From the NCBI RefSeq assembly GCF_013386825.1, contig NZ_JACARC010000011.1, positions 56,187 to 120,186 on the forward strand: a stretch of 64,000 bases of DNA, read 5' to 3'. The DNA comes from Pseudomonas sp. IPO3778. Its GTDB lineage: Bacteria > Pseudomonadota > Gammaproteobacteria > Pseudomonadales > Pseudomonadaceae. Under the pieces are notes generated by a model. The model ran no database searches and was not told the origin of the DNA. It saw nothing but the letters and a program-made list of their open reading frames with translations. Each line of letters starts with the position of its first letter. Position 1 is the stretch's first letter. Position numbers and translations under genes: made by a program. Of the stretch, positions 18,128 through 24,950 are shown one piece after another.

Positions 18128-19561
18128 ATGTCAAAAGTAAAAGACAAAGCTATTGTATCGGCGGCTCAAGCAAGTACTGCCTATACGCAAATCGATAGCT
18201 TTAGCCATCAATATGACCGCGGCGGCAACCTCACGGTCAATGGCAAACCGTCCTACACCGTTGACCAGGCAGCCACCCAGTTGCTGCGTGACGGCGCCGC
18301 CTACCGTGACTTCGACGGCAACGGCAAGATCGACCTGACCTACACCTTCCTGACCTCGGCCTCCTCGAGCACCATGAACAAACATGGCATCTCCGGGTTC
18401 AGCCAATTCAACGCCCAGCAGAAAGCACAGGCCGCACTGGCCATGCAATCCTGGTCGGACGTGGCCAATGTCACCTTCACCGAGAAGGCTTCCGGCGGCG
18501 ACGCCCACATGACCTTCGGCAACTACAGCGGTGGCCAGGACGGCGCTGCCGCGTTCGCTTACCTGCCAGGCACCGGCGCGGGCTATGACGGCACCTCGTG
18601 GTACCTGACCAACAACAGCTACACGCCGAACAAGACCCCGGACCTGAACAACTATGGCCGGCAGACCCTGACCCACGAGATCGGCCACACCCTGGGCCTG
18701 GCTCACCCTGGCGACTACAACGCCGGGAACGGCAACCCGACCTACAACGACGCGACCTATGGACAGGACACGCGCGGCTACAGCGTCATGAGCTACTGGA
18801 GCGAGAGCAACACCAACCAGAACTTCAGCAAAGGCGGGGTGGAAGCCTATGCGTCCGGCCCGCTGATCGACGACATCGCCGCGATCCAGAAGCTCTACGG
18901 CGCCAACTACAACACTCGCGCCGGCGACACCACCTACGGCTTCAACTCCAACACCGGGCGTGATTTCCTCAGCGCCACGTCATCAGCCGACAAGCTGGTG
19001 TTCTCGGTGTGGGACGGTGGCGGCAACGACACCCTGGACTTTTCCGGTTTTACCCAAAACCAGAAGATCAACCTCAATGAGGCCTCGTTCTCCGACGTTG
19101 GCGGCCTGGTGGGCAACGTTTCCATCGCCAAGGGCGTGACCGTCGAGAACGCGTTCGGCGGATCGGGCAACGACCTGCTGATCGGTAACGCGGCAGCCAA
19201 CGTCCTCAAGGGCGGTGCCGGCAACGACATCCTCTACGGCGGTGGCGGTGCAGACCAGTTGTGGGGCGGCGCAGGCAACGACACCTTCGTGTTCGGTGCC
19301 AGCTCGGACTCCAAGCCAGGTGCGGCCGACAAGATCTTCGACTTCACCTCGGGCTCGGACAAGATCGACCTCACCGGCATCACCAAAGGTGCGGGCTTGA
19401 CCTTCGTCAATGCCTTCACCGGTCACGCCGGCGATGCGGTGCTGTCCTACGCCTCGGGTACCAACCTGGGCACCTTGGCCGTGGACTTCTCCGGGCACGG
19501 CGTGGCGGATTTCCTCGTCACCACCGTTGGCCAGGCAGCGGTCAGCGACATCGTGGCCTGA
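18128..19561 (+). CDS. aprX: AprX, extracellular alkaline metalloprotease (serralysin)
   Basis: 477 aa, the usual AprX length. ATG 18128 has AAGGAAG upstream; the frame stays open to 18008 but that extension has no family resemblance. Zinc site [11 protein letters not shown] (His183, Glu184, His187, His193) and Met-turn SVMSYW (Met221) define family M10B. RTX nonapeptides [22 protein letters not shown] and [11 protein letters not shown] (about 345-395) bind Ca2+. There is no N-terminal signal peptide; the C-terminal signal ends VSDIVA, the hydrophobic type recognised by AprDEF. It is a heat-stable caseinolytic protease known for milk spoilage. First gene of the operon. Confidence 0.98.
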   Translation: MSKVKDKAIVSAAQASTAYTQIDSFSHQYDRGGNLTVNGKPSYTVDQAATQLLRDGAAYRDFDGNGKIDLTYTFLTSASSSTMNKHGISGFSQFNAQQKAQAALAMQSWSDVANVTFTEKASGGDAHMTFGNYSGGQDGAAAFAYLPGTGAGYDGTSWYLTNNSYTPNKTPDLNNYGRQTLTHEIGHTLGLAHPGDYNAGNGNPTYNDATYGQDTRGYSVMSYWSESNTNQNFSKGGVEAYASGPLIDDIAAIQKLYGANYNTRAGDTTYGFNSNTGRDFLSATSSADKLVFSVWDGGGNDTLDFSGFTQNQKINLNEASFSDVGGLVGNVSIAKGVTVENAFGGSGNDLLIGNAAANVLKGGAGNDILYGGGGADQLWGGAGNDTFVFGASSDSKPGAADKIFDFTSGSDKIDLTGITKGAGLTFVNAFTGHAGDAVLSYASGTNLGTLAVDFSGHGVADFLVTTVGQAAVSDIVA

Positions 19562-19574
19562 TTCACGGGTAAAG

Positions 19575-19600
19575 GAGGGCGGCGCACACGCGCTGCCCTC
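19575..19600 (+). promoter_or_regulatory. Stem-loop between aprX and aprI
   Basis: GAGGGCGGCGC (19575-19585) pairs with GCGCTGCCCTC (19590-19600) around ACAC, with one G-U pair, 14 nt after the aprX stop. There is no T-run. It probably protects aprX mRNA and/or causes partial termination, so that protease exceeds inhibitor and exporter. Confidence 0.65.
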
Positions 19601-19635
19601 TGCCCTTGCATCCACCCCTTGAACGGGCGAAGGTG

Positions 19636-20007
19636 ATGACGTTATTTCGCAGTACAGTGGCCTGGTGTACCCAGGTGTTGCTTATGTCGGCAGGAGCCAC
19701 AGCAATGGCAAGCAGTCTGGTTTTACCTACGTCGGCGCAGTTGGCCGGGCATTGGGCGTTGCACCAGCAAGAGCAGGTGTGTGCGCTGGATTTGATTGAA
19801 CAGGCCAACGCGCTCGGCGGTGATGTAGCGTGCGCCGGACAATGGCTGGGGGAAGCGCCCGTTAGTTGGACGCCGACTCCCGACGGTATCTGGTTGATGA
19901 ATGCCGAGGGCACGGGCATTACCCATTTGAATCGCCAGAAAGAAGGCGAGTATCAGGGGCACGCCAAATCCGGTGCCGTGTTGTTATTACAGCGCGCACC
20001 CGAGTAG
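19636..20007 (+). CDS. aprI: AprI, periplasmic inhibitor of alkaline protease
   Basis: 123 aa with a signal peptide ending near AMA (residue 25). The mature part shows the Inh/AprI family pattern: LAGHWALHQQEQVCALDL, then DVACAGQWLGEAPVSWTPTPDGIWL, with two Cys (49 and 66) expected to form the single disulphide. The mature N-terminus (SSLVLP) would insert into the protease active site, as known for this family, protecting the periplasm from unsecreted AprX. ATG 19636 is preferred over 19606 because only it gives a clean signal peptide. Confidence 0.95.
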   Translation: MTLFRSTVAWCTQVLLMSAGATAMASSLVLPTSAQLAGHWALHQQEQVCALDLIEQANALGGDVACAGQWLGEAPVSWTPTPDGIWLMNAEGTGITHLNRQKEGEYQGHAKSGAVLLLQRAPE

Positions 20008-20010
20008 TGG

Positions 20011-20026
20011 GTTATATCGATATAAC
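20011..20026. promoter_or_regulatory. 16-bp perfect palindrome between aprI and aprD
   Basis: GTTATATC followed by its reverse complement GATATAAC, 4 nt after the aprI stop, in a short AT-rich patch. A candidate protein-binding site or internal promoter element for the secretion genes. No regulator is identified. Confidence 0.4.
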
Positions 20027-20038
20027 TTAAGTTTTAAT

Positions 20039-20072
20039 GTTTGCCCGTCCCTTAATGGGGCGCTTGGCAAAC
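20039..20072 (+). promoter_or_regulatory. Stem-loop upstream of aprD
   Basis: GTTTGCC-CGTCCC, loop TTAAT, GGGGCG, 3-nt bulge, GGCAAAC: a 13-bp two-part stem ending 37 nt before aprD. No T-run. Possible mRNA processing/stability element or attenuator separating aprX-aprI from aprDEF. Confidence 0.55.
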
Positions 20073-20109
20073 TATTGCGCGTCATTCGGCTCAGGGAAGA
20101 TCAGGCAAC

Positions 20110-21834
20110 ATGGCGAAGACCACTCCCGTTGCACCCTTGTTCAAAGCACTCGGCGACTACAAAAGTATTCTGATCAGTATTGGCTGCTTCACGGCATTGA
20201 TTAACGTATTAATGCTGGTGCCCTCGATTTATATGTTGCAAGTCTACGACCGCGTGCTGTCTTCACAGAACGAAACCACCCTGGTGATGTTGACGCTGAT
20301 GGTGGTGGGCTTCTTCGCGTTTATCGGTGTGCTGGAAGTGATCCGCAGTTTTATCGTGATCCGCATTGGCAGCCAGTTGGAGCGGCGTTTCAACCTGCGG
20401 GTGTACAAGGCCGCCTTCGAACGCAACCTGCAACGGGGTGAAGGTCACGGCGGGCAATCCCTGGGGGACTTGACCCACATCCGCCAGTTCATCACCGGGC
20501 CTGCGCTGTTCGCGTTTTTCGACGCGCCGTGGTTTCCGATTTACCTGTTTGTGATCTTCCTGTTCAACGTGTGGCTGGGGGTGTTGGCCAGCGCCGGGGC
20601 GGTGCTGCTGATCGGGCTGGCGTGCCTCAACGAGTACCTGACCAAAAAGCCCCTGGGTGAAGCCAGCGGGTATTCCCAGCAATCCACTCAATTGGCCACC
20701 AGCCACCTGCACAACGCCGAAACCATCCAGGCGATGGGCATGCTCGGTGCGTTGCGCAAGCGCTGGTTCAAGGTGCATTCGCAGTTCCTGGGCTTGCAGA
20801 ACAAGGCCAGCGACACCGGTTCGATCATCAGTTCCCTGAGTAAATCCCTGCGCCTGTGCTTGCAATCGCTGGTGCTGGGCCTGGGCGCGTTGCTGGTGAT
20901 CAAGGGCGACATGACGGCGGGGATGATGATCGCCGGCTCGATCCTGATGGGCCGGGTGTTGAGCCCCATCGACCAGTTGATCGCCGTGTGGAAACAATGG
21001 AGTTCGGCCAAGCTGGCCTATCAGCGTCTGGACAGCCTGATGCGTGAGTTCCCGCCCCAGGGCGAACAGATGGCCTTGCCGGCGCCCAAGGGCCAGGTAA
21101 GTTTCGAGCAGGTCAGCGCCGGCCCGCCCGGGCGGCGTGTGCCGACCTTGCATCAGGTCAGCTTCAACCTGGCGGCCGGTGATGTGCTCGGCGTACTGGG
21201 TGCATCCGGCTCCGGCAAGTCGACCCTGGCCCGTGTGCTGGTGGGCGTGTGGCCCACCCTGGCGGGCACCGTGCGCCTGGACGGTGCTGACATCCATCGC
21301 TGGGACCGTGACGACCTCGGCCCGCATATCGGCTACTTGCCCCAGGACATCGAACTGTTCAGCGGCAGCATCGCCGACAACATTGCACGCTTTCGCGAAG
21401 CCGACCCCCAGTTAGTGGTGCAGGCTGCCCAGCAAGCCGGCGTGCACGAACTGATCCTGCGGCTGCCCCATGGCTACGACACCGTGCTCGGCGACGAAGG
21501 CAGTGGCCTGTCCGGTGGCCAGAAACAACGGGTCGCCCTGGCCCGTGCGTTGTATGGCGGCCCGCGGCTGATCGTACTGGATGAGCCCAACTCCAACCTC
21601 GACACCGTGGGCGAAGCCGCCCTCGCCAGCGCGATCATGCAGATGAAGGCCCAGGGCAGCACGGTGGTGCTGGTGACTCACCGTTCTTCAGCGCTGGCCC
21701 AGGCCGACAAACTGCTGGTGCTTAACGAAGGCCGCTTGCAGGCCTTCGGCCCCAGCCAGGACGTGCTGCGGGCACTGTCCGGCCAGCGAGAACAGCCTAA
21801 CGGTAGGAGCGAGCTTGCTCGCGAAAGTCGTTAA
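20110..21834 (+). CDS. aprD: AprD, type I secretion ABC ATPase/permease
   Basis: 574 aa. N-terminal six-helix ABC exporter region (~1-300), then an ATPase domain with Walker A GASGSGKST, signature LSGGQKQRVALARAL, Walker B LIVLDEP and H-loop VTHR. Closest in kind to PrtD/AprD, which export serralysins and class I.3 lipases. The last ten residues (GRSELARESR) are encoded by the left arm of a REPIN that runs into the coding sequence and supplies the tail up to the TAA at 21832. aprE follows across that REPIN. Confidence 0.97.
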   Translation: MAKTTPVAPLFKALGDYKSILISIGCFTALINVLMLVPSIYMLQVYDRVLSSQNETTLVMLTLMVVGFFAFIGVLEVIRSFIVIRIGSQLERRFNLRVYKAAFERNLQRGEGHGGQSLGDLTHIRQFITGPALFAFFDAPWFPIYLFVIFLFNVWLGVLASAGAVLLIGLACLNEYLTKKPLGEASGYSQQSTQLATSHLHNAETIQAMGMLGALRKRWFKVHSQFLGLQNKASDTGSIISSLSKSLRLCLQSLVLGLGALLVIKGDMTAGMMIAGSILMGRVLSPIDQLIAVWKQWSSAKLAYQRLDSLMREFPPQGEQMALPAPKGQVSFEQVSAGPPGRRVPTLHQVSFNLAAGDVLGVLGASGSGKSTLARVLVGVWPTLAGTVRLDGADIHRWDRDDLGPHIGYLPQDIELFSGSIADNIARFREADPQLVVQAAQQAGVHELILRLPHGYDTVLGDEGSGLSGGQKQRVALARALYGGPRLIVLDEPNSNLDTVGEAALASAIMQMKAQGSTVVLVTHRSSALAQADKLLVLNEGRLQAFGPSQDVLRALSGQREQPNGRSELARESR

Positions 21835-21900
21835 CGATGACGTGGGCATCCTGAATCAACGCGGCGCCCTCAGGTTCTTCGCGAGCAAGCTCGCTCCTAC
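21803..21900. repeat. REPIN, GTAGGAGCGAGCTTGCTCGCGAA type, overlapping the end of aprD
   Basis: Left arm GTAGGAGCGAGCTTGCTC at 21803, inverted right arm ending at 21900. The left arm lies inside the aprD frame. The right arm ends about 30 nt before aprE. Same type as 27928-28024 and 47951-48068. Confidence 0.9.
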
Positions 21901-21931
21901 AGTTTTTCATCAAGCCGCAAGGATCAGGCGC

Positions 21932-23266
21932 ATGAGCAGCGACAGCAGCATTCAAATCAATCGCGATTACGAACAGACTCACCCCGAACACGACGCCCGT
22001 TTCTTTGCCCGCATGGGCTGGCTGCTGACGGTGGTCGGTGCGGGTGGTTTCTTCCTGTGGGCCAGCCTGGCGCCGCTGGACCAGGGCATTCCGGTACAAG
22101 GCACGGTGGTGGTCTCGGGCAAGCGCAAGGCGGTGCAAACCCTGAGCCCCGGCGTGGTCAGCCGGATTTTGGTGCGTGAAGGCGAGGCGGTGAAGCAGGG
22201 CCAGCCGCTGTTCCGCCTCGACCAGACACAAAACCAGGCCGACGTGCAGTCCCTGCAAGCCCAGTACCGCATGGCCTGGGCCAGCGTGGCGCGCTGGCAG
22301 AGCGAGCGTGATAACCAATCGACCATCACTTTCCCGGCGGAGCTGAGCGGTAACCCGGATCAAGCCTTGGCATTGGTCCTGGAAGGCCAGCGCCAACTGT
22401 TCAGCAGCCGCCGCGAAGCCTTTGCCCGGGAACAGGCCGGGATTCGCGCCAACATCGAAGGCGCCACCGCCCAACTCAACGGCATGCGCCGCGCCCGCAG
22501 CGACCTGACCGCCCAGGCCCAATCCCTGCGGGACCAGTTGAGCAACCTGCAACCCCTGGCCGACAACGGCTACATCCCGCGCAACCGGCTGATGGAGTAC
22601 CAGCGGCAACTGTCCCAGGTGCAACAGGACCTGGCGCAGAACACCGGCGAAAGCGGCCGGGTGGAGCAGGGCATCCTTGAGTCACGCCTCAAGTTGCAAC
22701 AGCACAGCGAGGAGTACCAGAAGGAAGTCCGCAGCCAGTTGGCCGACGCCCAACTGCGCAGCCTGACCCTGGAGCAGCAGCTGACCTCCGCGGGTTTCGA
22801 CCTGCAGCACAGCGAGATCAATGCGCCGGCGGATGGCATCGCCGTCAATTTGGGCGTGCACACCGAAGGCGCCGTGGTGCGTTCCGGTGAAACCCTGCTG
22901 GAAATCGTGCCCCAGGGCACGCGCCTGGAGGTGGAAGGGCATTTGCCGGTGCACCTGGTGGACAAGGTCGGCACCCACTTGCCGGTGGACATCCTCTTCA
23001 CCGCCTTCAACCAGAGCCGCACGCCCCGGGTGCCGGGGGAGGTGAGCCTGATCTCCGCCGACCAGATGCTCGATGAAAAAACCGGCATGCCTTACTACGT
23101 GCTGCGCACCACCGTCAGCAGCAGCGCCCTGGAGAAACTCCATGGCCTGGTGATCAAGCCGGGGATGCCCGCCGAGATGTTTATCCGCACCGGCGAGCGC
23201 TCCTTGCTTAACTACCTGTTCAAGCCGCTGCTGGACCGCGCCGGCTCGGCGTTGACCGAGGAATGA
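21932..23266 (+). CDS. aprE: AprE, type I secretion membrane fusion protein
   Basis: 444 aa from ATG 21932 (AAGGA upstream). A short cytosolic N-terminus (~30 residues) precedes one TM helix (MGWLLTVVGAGGFFLWASLAPL). Then come the HlyD lipoyl half (GTVVVSGKRKAVQTLSPGVVSRILV), a long alpha-helical hairpin (~100-290), and the closing half (EINAPADGIAVNLGVHTEGAVV). It joins the AprD inner-membrane pump to the AprF outer-membrane channel. The stop overlaps the aprF start (ATGA at 23263). Confidence 0.96.
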   Translation: MSSDSSIQINRDYEQTHPEHDARFFARMGWLLTVVGAGGFFLWASLAPLDQGIPVQGTVVVSGKRKAVQTLSPGVVSRILVREGEAVKQGQPLFRLDQTQNQADVQSLQAQYRMAWASVARWQSERDNQSTITFPAELSGNPDQALALVLEGQRQLFSSRREAFAREQAGIRANIEGATAQLNGMRRARSDLTAQAQSLRDQLSNLQPLADNGYIPRNRLMEYQRQLSQVQQDLAQNTGESGRVEQGILESRLKLQQHSEEYQKEVRSQLADAQLRSLTLEQQLTSAGFDLQHSEINAPADGIAVNLGVHTEGAVVRSGETLLEIVPQGTRLEVEGHLPVHLVDKVGTHLPVDILFTAFNQSRTPRVPGEVSLISADQMLDEKTGMPYYVLRTTVSSSALEKLHGLVIKPGMPAEMFIRTGERSLLNYLFKPLLDRAGSALTEE

Positions 23267-24606
23267 ACATGAAACCGATGTTCATCGCCTTGCTACTCGC
23301 CTGCAGCAGCGCCCAGGCCGCCATGGGGCCGTTCGATGTCTACGAACAGGCCCTGCGCAACGACCCGGTGTTCCTCGGCGCCATCAAGGAGCGTGATGCC
23401 GGCCTGGAAAACCGCACCATTGGCCGCGCCGGCCTGCTGCCCAAGCTGTCGTACAACTACAACAAGGGCCGCAACAACTCCCAGGCCACGTTGCCGGACG
23501 GCCGTGGCGGCAATTATCACGATGACCGCAACTACAACAGCTACGGCTCCACCTTCACCCTGCAACAGCCGCTGTTCGACTACGAGGCCTATGCCAACTA
23601 CCGCAAGGGCGTGGCCCAGGCGCTGTTTGCCGACGAGAGTTTTCGCGACAAGAGCCAGGCGCTGCTGGTGCGGGTACTGAGCTATTACACCCAGGCATTG
23701 TTTGCCCAGGACCAGATCGAGATTGCCCGCGCCAAAAAGAAGGCATACGAGCAGCAGTTCCAGCAGAACCAGCACCTGTTCCAACAGGGCGAAGGCACCC
23801 GCACCGATATCCTGGAAGCGGAATCCCGCTACGAGTTGGCCACCGCCGAGGAAATCCAGGCGCTGGATGAGCAGGACGCCTCGCTGCGGGAGCTGGGTGC
23901 GCTGATCGGCGTGCAAAGCGTCAACATCCACGACCTGGCCCCGCTGAACCCGGGGTTTGCCGCCTTCACCCTGACGCCGGCCAACTACGACACCTGGCAC
24001 GAACTCGCCCTGACCAACAACCCGACCCTGGCCTCACAACGCCAGTCCCTGGAAGTGGCGCGCTATGAAGTGGAGCGCAACCGTGCCGGGCACTTGCCGC
24101 GGGTGACGGCCTACGCCAGTTCGCGGCAGCAGGAATCCGACAGCGGCAACACCTACAACCAGCGCTACGACACCAACACCATCGGCGTGGAGATCAGCAT
24201 GCCGCTGTACGCCGGTGGCGGCGTCTCGGCGTCCACCCGCCAAGCCAGTCGTGCGATGGAGCAGGCCGAGTACGAGCTGGAGGGCAAGACCCGGGAAACC
24301 CTGATTGAACTGCGTCGCCAGTTCAGTGCCTGCCTGTCGGGCGTCAGCAAGCTGCGCGCCTACCAAAAGGCCCTGACTTCGGCGGAAGCGCTGGTGGTGT
24401 CCACCAAGCAAAGCATCCTCGGCGGGGAGCGGGTCAACCTCGATGCATTGAACGCCGAGCAGCAGCTGTACAGCACCCGTCGCGACCTGGCCCAGGCGCG
24501 GTACGACTACCTGATGGCCTGGACCAAATTGCATTACTACGCAGGCAACTTGCGCGACACCGACCTGGCCAAGGTGGATGAGGCGTTTGGCCCTATGAGC
24601 CGCTGA
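23263..24606 (+). CDS. aprF: AprF, TolC-family outer membrane channel
   Basis: 447 aa with a signal peptide (MKPMFIALLLACSSAQAAM). It starts at the ATGA overlap with aprE; a second ATG at 23269 is also possible. Two TolC/OEP repeats, each with long helices: GPFDVYEQALRNDPVFLGA begins the first, and DTWHELALTNNPTLASQRQSLEVARYEV the second. Completes the type I exporter for AprX and LipA. A tandem REP array follows the stop. Confidence 0.96.
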   Translation: MNMKPMFIALLLACSSAQAAMGPFDVYEQALRNDPVFLGAIKERDAGLENRTIGRAGLLPKLSYNYNKGRNNSQATLPDGRGGNYHDDRNYNSYGSTFTLQQPLFDYEAYANYRKGVAQALFADESFRDKSQALLVRVLSYYTQALFAQDQIEIARAKKKAYEQQFQQNQHLFQQGEGTRTDILEAESRYELATAEEIQALDEQDASLRELGALIGVQSVNIHDLAPLNPGFAAFTLTPANYDTWHELALTNNPTLASQRQSLEVARYEVERNRAGHLPRVTAYASSRQQESDSGNTYNQRYDTNTIGVEISMPLYAGGGVSASTRQASRAMEQAEYELEGKTRETLIELRRQFSACLSGVSKLRAYQKALTSAEALVVSTKQSILGGERVNLDALNAEQQLYSTRRDLAQARYDYLMAWTKLHYYAGNLRDTDLAKVDEAFGPMSR

Positions 24607-24646
24607 TGCCTGGATGAGTATTGCTGGGTGCAAGGGGGCTTTTGGG

Positions 24647-24902
24647 GTGGGGGAGCTTGTTGTGGTGGAGGGAGCTTGCTGTGGTGGAGGGAGCTTGCTG
24701 TGGTGGGGGAGCTTGCTGTGGTGAGGGAGCTTGCTGTGGTGAGGGAGCTTGCTGTGGTGAGGGAGCTTGCTGTGGTGGGGGAGCTTGCTGTGGCGAGGGA
24801 GCTTGCTCCCGCTGGAGTGCGTAGCGCTCCCGCTTTTTTTGGGGCCGCTACGCAGCCCAGCGGGAGCAAGCTCCCTCGCCACAGCAAGCTCCCTCGCCAC
24901 AG
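24647..24902. repeat. Tandem array of truncated REP units plus one full REPIN
   Basis: Eight direct copies, 18-19 nt each, of a left-arm fragment (consensus GTGGTGAGGGAGCTTGCT, with a purine-rich variable position) run from 24647 to about 24789. They lead into a complete REPIN (about 24790-24891), then one further inverted half (24892-24902). The units are perfectly phased with the arm of the complete element, so they look like slippage or unequal-exchange products of the REP arm. Confidence 0.92.
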
Positions 24903-24950
24903 GTGGCAGCCTCGCTACAGGTATTTCAACAATAAGAAAAAGGACTTTTC

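Noticed and set aside
24647..24800. Regularly repeated 18-nt units resembling a CRISPR array
   Set aside because: Units abut without unique spacers, match the arm of the adjacent REPIN and have no cas genes nearby.
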